Shown: positions 1-5,724 of the stretch, piece after piece
Layout of the letters: every line of letters starts with the position of its first letter
How positions within the stretch are numbered: position 1 is the stretch's first letter
From: UBA9676 sp036522155
GTDB taxonomy: Bacteria > Actinomycetota > Actinomycetes > Streptosporangiales > Streptosporangiaceae
Direction: 5' to 3'
Length of the DNA: 7,199 bases
Assembly: GCA_036522155.1 (NCBI GenBank)
Contig: DATDGI010000070.1
Coordinates: 1-7,199 of the forward strand
Translations under genes and position numbers: made by a program
Notes under the pieces: model-generated
What the model was told of the DNA's origin: nothing
What the model saw: the letters and a program-made list of their open reading frames with translations, nothing else
Databases searched by the model: none

Positions 1-253
1 AGATGGCCACGATGCTTGGGTGCAGGGAGGCACGGGCGAGCAGGAATCCCGACACCGCCAGCAAAGCCACCCCGCAGCCGGTGGCCGCCGCGCCGGCCAG
101 GACCGCGAACAGCAGCTGGACGCGCAGCGGCCGGGCCAGCCGGAGCAGGCGGAGCAGCGGATGCCGCGCCGGGCCGTTCACCGGGCCACCGCCACCGGAT
201 GTCAGGGCACCGCCCACCGGGCCACCGCCCGGCGATTCCCGGGTGCCGCTCAC
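1..253 (-). CDS. cydC: Thiol reductant/heme ABC exporter subunit CydC, N-terminal part (runs off left edge)
   Basis: Only the first 84 codons are in the window. CydC is the second half-transporter of CydDC, a heterodimeric inner-membrane ABC exporter needed for cytochrome bd assembly. In E. coli the cargo has been reported as cysteine/glutathione and, more recently, heme. The visible part has a Gly/Pro-rich lead of about 28 residues, then a basic amphipathic stretch (HPLLRLLRLARPLR) and a first membrane helix ending GVALLAVSGFLLARAS, the usual CydC start pattern. The GTG start at 253-251 overlaps the cydD stop (GTGA), so translational coupling is likely. In-frame GTGs at 217 and 181 are alternatives, because all three follow the same 12 bases. 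The 181 start would give an N-terminus closer to family norm. The ABC half is outside the window, so the name rests on the N-terminal helix and on adjacency to an unmistakable cydD. Confidence 0.85.
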   Translation of the reverse strand, partial: MSGTRESPGGGPVGGALTSGGGGPVNGPARHPLLRLLRLARPLRVQLLFAVLAGAAATGCGVALLAVSGFLLARASLHPSIVAI

Positions 254-265
254 CGGGCCACCGCC
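179..265. repeat. 36-bp-phased direct repeat at the cydD/cydC junction
   Basis: The 15-mer caccgggccaccgcc occurs exactly three times, starting at 179, 215 and 251, so the spacing is exactly 36 bases twice. On the minus strand each copy reads GGCGGTGGCCCGGTG and ends in a GTG in the cydC frame. The rest of each 36-base unit is only partly conserved. Because 36 bases is 12 codons, unit gain or loss would keep the frame and change the cydC N-terminus by 12 residues. Confidence 0.85.
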
Positions 266-2046
266 AGCGGATCGTGACCGCCGGCGCCGGACGGGCCCGG
301 CCCGGGCCGGTCATCAGGGCCCGCCGGTCCCGGCGCGGACACCAGCTGGCCGGCATCGAGCCGGATCTCGCGGCTCGCGCCCGCGCCGGGCCACCGCCCG
401 TGGGTGATCACGATGATGGTGCGGTCGGCCGGCAGGGCGTCGAGGACCTGGCCGAGCCGCTTCGCGCCGCCCGGATCGAGATGGGCGGCAGGCTCGTCGA
501 GCAGCAGCAGCGGCGCGTCCCGCAGGAAGGCGCGGGCCAGCGCGATCCGCTGCCGCTCCCCCGACGACAGCCGCAGCGCGTGCTCGCCCAGTTCCGTGCC
601 ATATCCGGCCGGCCAGGCCTCGATGAACTCGGCCGCACCGGCCAGGCGGGCGGCCCGCCGGATGTCCACGATACTGGCGGCAGGCCGGCCCAGCGCGATG
701 TTCTCGGCGGCCGTGCCCGCGAACAGGTAGGGCCGCTGCGGGACCCAGCCGATCTGGTCCCGCCAGTGGGCGAGGTCGATCCCGGCCAGGTCGGCCTGGC
801 CTGCCCGCACCGTCCCGGCGGCGGGCACGACGAACCCGAGCAGCAGCGCGAACAGCGTGCTCTTGCCCGCACCGCTCGGCCCGGTCAGCACGATCCGCTC
901 GCCCGGCGCGATGGCCAGCCGCACCCCGCACAGGGCCGGCCGGCGCCCGCCGGGATAGGCGACGGTGACGCCGTCCAGCCGGATCTCCACGGCCCGCACA
1001 TCCACCCGGGTCCTCCCGGCCGGCCCATCCGCCCGGGCCGGCCGCGCCGGCTGTCCCGCCACCGGCGGCGGGCCGGACGGCTCGGTGCCCAGGATGTCCA
1101 GCACCCGGCCGGCCGCGGCCGCGCCTTCCATGCTGGCGTGGAACTGGCTGGAGACCGCGCGCAGCGGCAGGTAGGCCTCGGGTGTGAGCAGCAGCACCAG
1201 CAGGGCAGTCTGGTAGCTCATGTGGCCGTACAGCAGCCGCAGGCCGACCTCCACCGCGACCAGGGCGGTGGCCACGGCCGCGGCCAGTTCCAGCACCAGC
1301 GCGGACAGGAAGGCCACCCGCAGCGTGGCCATGGTCGCGGCCCGGTACCGGCCGGTGACCTCCGCGATCACCCTTTCCTGTGGCTTCGCGCGGCCGAACA
1401 CCTTGAGGGTCGGCAGGCCCTCCACCACGTCAAGGAAATGCCCGGCCAGGGTGGCCAGCAGCCGCCACTGCCGGTGGGTGCTGGCCTTGGTGTGCCAGCC
1501 CACCAGCACCGTGAACACCGGGATGAGCGGCAGGGTCACGGCGATGACCACGGCGGAGATCCAGTCCGCGGTGGCCACCCGGGCCAGCACCGCGGCCGGC
1601 ACCGCAACGGCCAGTACGAGTTGCGGGAGGTACCGGGCGAAATAGGGGTCCAGCCCGTCCAGGCCACGGGTGGCCAGGGCGGCGATCTCCCCGGTCGGCT
1701 GGGTGTCCAGCCAGCCCGGGCCGAGCCGCAGGGCGTGCCTGGCCAGCGCCCGGCGGAGCTGGGATTTCACGGCCGCCGCCGCCCGCAGGGCGCACGCCTC
1801 GCCGCCGCCGGTCACCGCCGCTCGCCCGAGCACCACCGCCAGCAGGGCGAGCAGGGTGCCCGCCAGCGCGGCCGTCCCGGTGCCGCGGGCCGCGGTGGCC
1901 AGGGCATGGGCGAGCAGGCCCGCCTGGGCCAGGATCAGCAGCGCCCCGGCCAGCCCGAGCCCGATCGTGACCGCCAGGTAGCCGCGCGCGGCCCGGGCCT
2001 GCCGCAGCAGCCGCGGATCCACGACCCGCCGCAGGCGGGCACTCAT
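250..2046 (-). CDS. cydD: Thiol reductant/heme ABC exporter subunit CydD
   Basis: A complete 598-residue half-transporter that would pair with CydC in the cytoplasmic membrane to support cytochrome bd assembly. Residues 1 to about 320 form the membrane domain, with CydD hallmarks GLDPYFARYLPQ (131-142), TLPLIPVF (171-178) and PEAYLPLRA (289-297). A Pro/Ala/Gly-rich linker (about 321-345) leads to the ATPase domain. That domain has Walker A GPSGAGKST (389-397), a Q-loop WVPQ ending at Q437, signature LSSGE (493-497, a variant of LSGGQ), Walker B LLLLDEP (513-519), the D-loop AHLD and switch His549, so it looks catalytically intact. The tail after the ATPase core (about 570-598) is Gly/Pro-rich and probably disordered. 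I chose ATG at 2046 because a GGGAG-type ribosome site lies about 10 bases before it. An in-frame GTG at 2079 would add 11 residues but lacks such a site. cydAB is not adjacent. Confidence 0.95.
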   Translation of the reverse strand: MSARLRRVVDPRLLRQARAARGYLAVTIGLGLAGALLILAQAGLLAHALATAARGTGTAALAGTLLALLAVVLGRAAVTGGGEACALRAAAAVKSQLRRALARHALRLGPGWLDTQPTGEIAALATRGLDGLDPYFARYLPQLVLAVAVPAAVLARVATADWISAVVIAVTLPLIPVFTVLVGWHTKASTHRQWRLLATLAGHFLDVVEGLPTLKVFGRAKPQERVIAEVTGRYRAATMATLRVAFLSALVLELAAAVATALVAVEVGLRLLYGHMSYQTALLVLLLTPEAYLPLRAVSSQFHASMEGAAAAGRVLDILGTEPSGPPPVAGQPARPARADGPAGRTRVDVRAVEIRLDGVTVAYPGGRRPALCGVRLAIAPGERIVLTGPSGAGKSTLFALLLGFVVPAAGTVRAGQADLAGIDLAHWRDQIGWVPQRPYLFAGTAAENIALGRPAASIVDIRRAARLAGAAEFIEAWPAGYGTELGEHALRLSSGERQRIALARAFLRDAPLLLLDEPAAHLDPGGAKRLGQVLDALPADRTIIVITHGRWPGAGASREIRLDAGQLVSAPGPAGPDDRPGPGPSGAGGHDPLAVAR

Positions 2047-2223
2047 CGCGGTGGACTCCCTTCCGTCAGCCTGGGGCACCTGAGCCTGGCCCTGGCTGCC
2101 AGCCTGCGCCCATTCGCCGCCCCGTGCCTCGCCCGGGCCGAGTGACCGGGACGGCGTTTGCCCGGACCGGCCATGCCCGTGCCGACGCGCTGGGCCGGGC
2201 GCCAGACGCGGGCCCGCGGCGAT

Positions 2224-2240
2224 TCACCCCGGCCGGGTGA
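2224..2240. promoter_or_regulatory. Inverted repeat in the divergent intergenic region (possible operator)
   Basis: TCACCC (2224-2229) and GGGTGA (2235-2240) are perfect inverted arms around a 5-base centre, about 30 bases before the leader-ORF start at 2271. It sits between the divergent cydD and membrane-protein genes, where an operator would be expected. It does not match the Rex-type TTGTGA-n6-TCACAA site known for cyd operons in streptomycetes. The rest of 2047-2223 shows no promoter hexamers I would defend. In such GC-rich DNA a 6-bp arm can arise by chance. Confidence 0.3.
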
Positions 2241-2270
2241 GGTACGCCGGGCGGGGGGGTAGGAGCGTGA

Positions 2271-2351
2271 ATGAAATGCGGAGAACAGAACCTTCGCGGC
2301 ATCCGGGCCGCGAAGGCGGTGCTGGACGCGGGAGGAGTGACCCTTGTCTGA
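2271..2351 (+). CDS. Probable 26-residue leader peptide ORF upstream of the membrane-protein gene
   Basis: An ATG at 2271 has a strong Shine-Dalgarno, AGGAG at 2261-2265, with a 5-base spacer. The frame encodes 26 residues (starting MKCGEQNLRG, ending GGVTLV) and stops at TGA 2349-2351. It therefore overlaps the TTG start of the next gene (2344) by 8 bases, in a different frame. A perfect 10-bp hairpin (2291-2316) lies inside it. I recognise no family. The layout (own ribosome site, short product, overlap with the downstream start) suits a leader peptide acting by translational coupling or attenuation. Codon use is weak support: about 7 of 26 third positions are A or T, more than in neighbouring genes. 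It could also be a chance ORF in an untranslated leader. Confidence 0.5.
   Translation: MKCGEQNLRGIRAAKAVLDAGGVTLV
2291..2316 (+). promoter_or_regulatory. Perfect 10-bp stem hairpin in the leader of the 2344 gene
   Basis: CCTTCGCGGC (2291-2300) pairs fully with GCCGCGAAGG (2307-2316) around the 6-base loop ATCCGG. It lies inside the putative leader ORF and ends 14 bases before the GGAGGAG ribosome site (2331-2337). There is no T-run after it, so a classical intrinsic terminator is less likely than a leader hairpin that a translating ribosome would melt, or a DNA operator. Confidence 0.6.
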
Positions 2352-3684
2352 CACCGGCGGCGAACTGGGGCAGGTATCAGAGGACCCCGATCTCAGCCAG
2401 GACGAGCGGGCTGAACTGGAACATCTCCGGGCCGAGGTGACCGAGTTGCGCACCCACCAGGTTTCCCGGCGCCGGATCGGCTGGCGGGCGCCGGTGGCCA
2501 CCGTCCTGATCGTCGTCGGCTGCCTGCTCGCGCCGGTGTCGGTGGTGGCCGTCTGGAGCGCCAACCAGGTCTCCGACACCAACCGGTACATAGCGAACAT
2601 CGAGCCGCTGATCCACAACCCGGCGATCCAGAACGCCCTCACCGACAAGATCACTAATCAGATCACCACCCACCTCAACGTGGCCGGCCTCACCAATCAG
2701 GCCGCCGCCCTGCTCACCAGCAAGGGCCTGCCGCGGGTGGGCACCCTGATGCGGACTTTTTCCGGGCCGCTCGCCAGCGCGGTCGCCGGGTTCGTGCACA
2801 ACACGGTGCACAAGATCATCACGAGCCCGCAGTTCGCCCGCGCCTGGATCCAGGTCAATACCGTCGCTCATCAGACTCTGGTGAACGCGCTCACCGGGAG
2901 CGGCGGGGCGGTCACCGTCAGCAACGGCCAGGTCACCCTGGATCTCGCCCCGTTCATCGAGATCGTCAAGAATGACCTGGTCAAGCGCGGGTTCACGCTG
3001 GTGAGCAAGCTCCCGTCGATCCACCCGACGCTGGCGCTGTTCTCCGCGCGGGATCTGGTCCAGGCCCAGACCGCCTACCGGCTGATCAACGATCTCAAGA
3101 TCGTGCTGCCCATCCTGGCCCTGGTGCTGATAGCGCTCGGTGTGTACGTGGCTCGCGGCCACCGGCGCGCGCTGATCGGTGCCGGGCTGGGATTTGCCGC
3201 GTCCATGCTGGTCCTGGGGGCCGCCCTGTTCGTCTTCCGTGGCGCCTACCTGAACACCGTGCCCAATAGCGCGCTGCCCAGCGACGCCGCCGCGGCCGCA
3301 TTCGACACGCTGGTCAGGTTCATCAAGGAGGCCCTGCGCACCCTGCTGGTGCTGGGCCTGGTCGTGGCGGCCGGTGCGTTCCTGACCGGGCCCTCGGTGA
3401 CCGCGGTCAGGACCCGCGGGGCCTTCACCACCGCGCTGGGCTGGATCCGGTCGGGCGGCGAGCACGCCGGGCTGTCCAGCGGCCCGGTGGGCCGCTGGAC
3501 CTACGCGCACCGGACCGTGCTGCGGGTGTGCGCCGTCGGCCTGGCCGCGCTGGTCTTCGTGTTCTGGGGCCGGCCCACCGCCCTGGTCGTCATCCTGCTC
3601 GCCGTCCTGCTGCTGGTGGTCCTGGGACTGATCGAGCTGATCGGCCGGCCGCCGGCCCGGGCGGAGATCGCGGGCCAGCCGTGA
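2344..3684 (+). CDS. Conserved actinobacterial-type multi-pass membrane protein, function unknown
   Basis: A 446-residue protein. The TTG start at 2344 is well supported: GGAGGAG lies at 2331-2337 and an in-frame stop (TGA, 2338-2340) excludes anything upstream. Residues 12-44 are acidic and Leu/Glu-rich (ERAELEHLRAEVTELR), probably a short cytoplasmic coiled coil, then RRR. One membrane helix follows (about 49-73). Next comes a large, probably extracytoplasmic, region of about 175 residues that includes DTNRYIANIEPLIHNPAIQ (78-96). Five more helices follow, at about 252-270, 275-298, 331-349, 393-409 and 411-434. The tail is short and Pro/Ala-rich. The NRY-x-PL-x-NPAIQ pattern resembles an uncharacterised integral membrane family common in streptomycetes, recalled from memory. 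No enzymatic motif or transporter signature is visible. It stands divergent to cydD and 59 bases before a GAP-family gene, possibly in one transcript. I do not assign a function. Confidence 0.9.
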   Translation: MSDTGGELGQVSEDPDLSQDERAELEHLRAEVTELRTHQVSRRRIGWRAPVATVLIVVGCLLAPVSVVAVWSANQVSDTNRYIANIEPLIHNPAIQNALTDKITNQITTHLNVAGLTNQAAALLTSKGLPRVGTLMRTFSGPLASAVAGFVHNTVHKIITSPQFARAWIQVNTVAHQTLVNALTGSGGAVTVSNGQVTLDLAPFIEIVKNDLVKRGFTLVSKLPSIHPTLALFSARDLVQAQTAYRLINDLKIVLPILALVLIALGVYVARGHRRALIGAGLGFAASMLVLGAALFVFRGAYLNTVPNSALPSDAAAAAFDTLVRFIKEALRTLLVLGLVVAAGAFLTGPSVTAVRTRGAFTTALGWIRSGGEHAGLSSGPVGRWTYAHRTVLRVCAVGLAALVFVFWGRPTALVVILLAVLLLVVLGLIELIGRPPARAEIAGQP

Positions 3685-3743
3685 CGGCGGCCGCCTCCGG
3701 GACGAGCCCGGCCATGCCTTGTGCCCACCGGTAGGCCGGTCCG

Positions 3744-4412
3744 ATGCTGATTCAGGCGGCCGGGCTGGCGCTCCTGGCTGGGCTGTCCCCGACCGCGCTG
3801 CTGATCGCCGCGGTGTATCTCGGCTCGGCGCGGCCCCGGCTCACCGCGACGGTGTACCTGGCCGGCGCGGTGATCATGAGCCTGGCGATGGGCGTGGTGA
3901 TCCTGCTGGTGCTGCGCAGCGCCAACCTGTCCCGCCCGGCCGAGCACACCCCCCGCTACGGGCTGCGGCTGGGCCTGGGCATCCTGCTGCTGCTGGCGGC
4001 GGCAGCCGTGATCGCCAGGCACCGGCGACGGCCGCCGGATCCGGCGAAGGCACAGCAGGGCTTCATGGCCAGGCTGGTCGCCAACCCGGCGCCGGCGACC
4101 GCATTCCTGGCCGGCCTCCTGGTCTTCGCCCCGGGCGTCACCTTCCTCGCCGCAGTCCAGGTGATCGCGACCGCACGGGCCGGCGTCGACCTGACCGCCC
4201 TGGCTCTGATCATCGTGGTGGTCATCAACGTGCTGCTGGTGTGGCTGCCCATCGTGCTGCACATGGTTGCCCCGGATCTGACCACGCGCTACCTGAAGGC
4301 GTTCAACGGCTGGCTGCGGGCGCACGGCCAGGCGATCCTCAGCGTGGTCATGGCCGCGGCGGGCGCGTTCCTGGTGGCGAACGGCATCTACGGGCTCGCC
4401 GTCGTTCACTGA
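3744..4412 (+). CDS. GAP/Sap-family (glycolipid/sulfolipid-addressing-like) six-helix membrane protein
   Basis: A 222-residue, very hydrophobic protein with six predicted helices: about 3-26, 33-57, 72-91, 118-142, 150-174 and 195-216. A basic cytoplasmic loop in the middle (RHRRRPPDPAKAQQGF, about 92-107) precedes LVANPAPATAFLAG. The GLSPTALLIAAVYLGS start, the basic loop and the second-half NP motif fit the GAP family. In mycobacteria, members help export glycopeptidolipids or sulfolipid. The family resembles LysE-type exporters, so the actual substrate here is open. An in-frame TAG at 3732 makes ATG 3744 the first possible start. No good Shine-Dalgarno precedes it, only a small 5-bp hairpin (3727-3740), so expression may depend on coupling or a nearby promoter. 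It lies 59 bases after the larger membrane-protein gene and 85 bases before the repeat-protein gene. Confidence 0.8.
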   Translation: MLIQAAGLALLAGLSPTALLIAAVYLGSARPRLTATVYLAGAVIMSLAMGVVILLVLRSANLSRPAEHTPRYGLRLGLGILLLLAAAAVIARHRRRPPDPAKAQQGFMARLVANPAPATAFLAGLLVFAPGVTFLAAVQVIATARAGVDLTALALIIVVVINVLLVWLPIVLHMVAPDLTTRYLKAFNGWLRAHGQAILSVVMAAAGAFLVANGIYGLAVVH

Positions 4413-4464
4413 CAGCAGGCACCACAGCCCGGCCGGAACGGTCCGCCTCACCCGCCCGGGATGA

Positions 4465-4491
4465 TTCACCGCCTGGAGTCCCGGCCATACT
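4465..4491 (+). promoter_or_regulatory. Candidate promoter for a leaderless transcript of the repeat-protein gene
   Basis: CATACT (4486-4491) matches a TATACT-like -10 at 5 of 6 bases. TTCACC (4465-4470) is a fair -35 with a short 15-base spacer. The GTG start of the next gene is 7 bases after the -10, where transcription would begin. No Shine-Dalgarno is placed properly: GAGG at 4492-4495 is only two bases from the GTG. Together this suggests leaderless translation, which is common in actinomycetes. The -35 and spacing are weak. Confidence 0.35.
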
Positions 4492-4497
4492 GAGGCC

Positions 4498-5079
4498 GTG
4501 GATCCATTTGAGCGGCTCCGCTCGGCCGGCAAACGGGTGGGCGATCCACTGGAGGCGCTCGCCCAGCGCGTCGCCGAGCGCGTGGTCGACCTGGTCGTTG
4601 ACGCCGTGGACGTGAACGAGCTCATGCGCCGCGTCGACCTGAACGTGCTGCTCGCCCGGGTGGACGTGAACGCCCTGGTCGGCCAGGTCGACATCAATGC
4701 CCTGCTCGGCCAGGTCGACATCAACACCATCCTGCGGCAGGTGGACCTGGACGACCTCCTCGGGCGGGTCGACGTCAACGCCTTCCTGAGCCGGATCGAC
4801 ATGGACACACTGGTCAAGGAGACCGACCTGGGCGCGGTCATCGCCCGGTCCTCCGGGGGGGTGGCGGTTGAGGCGCTGGACGCGGCCCGCAGCCAGGCGG
4901 TCGGGCTGGATCAGTTCGTCGACCGCTGGGTGCAGCGTGCGCTCCGGCGCAAGCAGCCGGCCCCGCTGGCGCCGGGCGCCCACCCGGACGGCGCGGGCGC
5001 CCATCCCGACGGCGCCCACCCCGACGCCGCCCAGCCGGACGGTTCGGGTATCCACCCAGACGGCCAGGCGGCGTCATGA
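4498..5079 (+). CDS. Nonapeptide-repeat protein with HPDG-rich tail, coupled to an RDD membrane protein
   Basis: A 193-residue soluble-looking protein with no signal peptide or membrane helix. Residues 1-36 are a charged lead-in (DPFERLRSAGKRVGDPLEAL). Residues 37-117 are nine exact nine-residue repeats with consensus V-D-[VIL]-N-x-[LI]-[LV]-x-[RQ], for example VDVNALVGQ, VDINALLGQ, VDINTILRQ. The last two, IDMDTLVKE and TDLGAVIAR, are degenerate. A conserved-looking segment follows (SSGGVAVEALDAARSQ, then FVDRWVQRALRRK, to 152). The tail (about 153-193) is Pro/Ala-rich with AHPDG-type motifs. From memory, similar VDxNxLL repeats occur at the N-terminus of some actinobacterial RDD proteins; here they form a separate polypeptide. 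Its TGA overlaps the RDD ATG (ATGA), so the two are probably made in balance and may interact at the membrane. Function is unknown. The GTG start is the one compatible with the promoter just upstream. Confidence 0.85.
   Translation: MDPFERLRSAGKRVGDPLEALAQRVAERVVDLVVDAVDVNELMRRVDLNVLLARVDVNALVGQVDINALLGQVDINTILRQVDLDDLLGRVDVNAFLSRIDMDTLVKETDLGAVIARSSGGVAVEALDAARSQAVGLDQFVDRWVQRALRRKQPAPLAPGAHPDGAGAHPDGAHPDAAQPDGSGIHPDGQAAS
4606..4848 (+). repeat. Nine tandem 27-bp coding repeats
   Basis: 243 bases are exactly nine units of 27 with no slippage. Units start GTG/GTC-GAC and share the VD-x-N core. Synonymous positions differ (GTGGACGTGAAC against GTCGACATCAAT), so selection appears to hold the protein repeat rather than recent DNA duplication. 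Units 3 to 5 are the most alike, units 8 and 9 the most decayed. Confidence 0.95.
4978..5064 (+). repeat. Low-complexity HPDG coding repeat in the tail of the repeat protein
   Basis: The tail has four HPD motifs and one QPD variant (AHPDG, AHPDG, AHPDA, AQPDG, IHPDG) at irregular 5-7 residue spacing. Codons vary (CACCCGGAC, CATCCCGAC, CACCCCGAC). It is a flexible acidic and histidine-bearing tail, possibly able to bind metal, which is inference only. Confidence 0.8.
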
Positions 5080-5615
5080 GTAGCGCCCGCACCCAGGCCA
5101 TCCAGTCGGTGACCGCGCAGGGACACTACGCGGGCTCGGTCTCCCGGTTCCTGGCCTATGCCATCGACCTCGGGGTGAGTTCCGGCGTGTTCGCGCTCGC
5201 GCTCGCCGCCATCTCCTACGGCGTGAAGATCGTGGCTGGCCGGCAGATCTCGTGGAGCCGGGAGAACATCCTGGTCGCCATCCTCTACGTCGGCTGGCAG
5301 TTCTTCTACTTCGGCTACTCCTGGGCGATGAGCGGCCGCACCTTCGGGATGGCGGTGCTGGGCATCAGGGTCGTGATGGCTAACGGCGCGATCATCGAGC
5401 CGTGGCCGGGCGTGCTGCGCGCACTGGTGTTCCCGCTGAGTTTCCTGCTCTTCGGGCTGGGGTTCGTAGGCATCCTCGTCCAGCGCGAGCACCGCGCCCT
5501 GCACGACCTCATCGCCGGCACCGCGGTCGTCTACGCCTGGGACGCGCGGGCCGCCCGGCTCCGGTTCCTGGCCCGGCAGGCCGAAACGGCCGGCGGTGGC
5601 GCGGACCGGGCCTGA
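5076..5615 (+). CDS. RDD-family membrane protein
   Basis: A 179-residue protein with three predicted membrane helices: about 25-50, 65-83 and 113-135. RDD motifs are present: Arg24 and Asp31 in SRFLAYAIDLG, the loop SGRTFGMAVLGIRVV (86-100), and HRALHDLIAGTAVVY (139-153). The C-terminal tail is basic, then Ala/Gly-rich. RDD proteins are small integral membrane proteins, mostly of unknown function; some have been linked to ion transport. The ATG at 5076 overlaps the stop of the repeat-protein gene by the ATGA arrangement, and a weak GGCGG lies upstream, so translation is probably coupled. The pairing suggests a shared job at the membrane. A hairpin at 5627-5646 follows. Confidence 0.92.
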   Translation: MSSARTQAIQSVTAQGHYAGSVSRFLAYAIDLGVSSGVFALALAAISYGVKIVAGRQISWSRENILVAILYVGWQFFYFGYSWAMSGRTFGMAVLGIRVVMANGAIIEPWPGVLRALVFPLSFLLFGLGFVGILVQREHRALHDLIAGTAVVYAWDARAARLRFLARQAETAGGGADRA

Positions 5616-5626
5616 CGTAACCATCC

Positions 5627-5646
5627 GCCACGGGTGACGCCGTGGC
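5627..5646 (+). terminator. Hairpin after the RDD gene (possible terminator)
   Basis: GCCACGG (5627-5633) pairs with CCGTGGC (5640-5646) over a 6-base loop, 12 bases after the RDD stop codon. No T-run follows, as is usual in actinomycetes. The 7-bp stem and position make it a plausible end for the 2344-5615 gene group. Confidence 0.4.
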
Positions 5647-5673
5647 TGGGCCGGCGCGGTAACTGTGGGCCGA

Positions 5674-5686
5674 GGTGGAATCCACC
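5674..5686. promoter_or_regulatory. 13-base palindrome upstream of the CMD-like gene (possible operator)
   Basis: GGTGGAATCCACC has perfect 6-base arms around a single A and lies 38 bases before the start at 5725. Its size and place suit a dimeric repressor site near the promoter. I cannot name a regulator, and no clear -10/-35 pair is visible nearby. Confidence 0.35.
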
Positions 5687-5724
5687 GTCAGCCGTCCACT
5701 GGGCCGACCGAGAGGATTGTGATC

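Noticed and set aside
16..2145. A 709-codon plus-strand open frame opposite cydD
   Set aside because: It is the antisense shadow of cydD: Arg/Gly/Gln/Pro-rich with no domain pattern, a usual effect of high GC. The minus strand carries all ABC motifs in order.
2043..2654. A 203-codon minus-strand open frame that would fill the divergent intergenic region
   Set aside because: It runs through the start of the 2344 gene and overlaps the cydD start. Its composition is unlike a protein and it has no recognisable ribosome site.
2377..3510. A 377-codon minus-strand open frame
   Set aside because: Antisense shadow of the large membrane-protein gene, with Gly/Gln/Asp-rich random composition.
3686..3695. 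Palindrome GGCGGCCGCC just after the 3684 stop
   Set aside because: A pure GC 10-mer with no loop or T-run; too short and too likely by chance to call a terminator.
3727..3740. Small hairpin ACCGG/CCGGT before the GAP-family start
   Set aside because: A 5-bp stem in GC-rich DNA is expected by chance. Noted only because the gene lacks a clear Shine-Dalgarno.
3501..4841. A 446-codon minus-strand open frame with Thr/Ser/Arg repeats
   Set aside because: It covers three plus-strand genes antisense. Its TSTRP-like repeats are the complement of the 27-bp coding repeats.
4606..4848. Tandem 27-bp units considered as a CRISPR-like array or minisatellite
   Set aside because: Units are contiguous with no spacers, stay in frame, and differ mostly in ways that keep the protein pattern, so it is a coding repeat.
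5665..5724. A 20-residue N-terminal extension of the CMD-like protein from an upstream start
   Set aside because: It would translate through the palindrome and the ribosome site AGAGGA. The ATG at 5725 has the proper spacing and fits family length.
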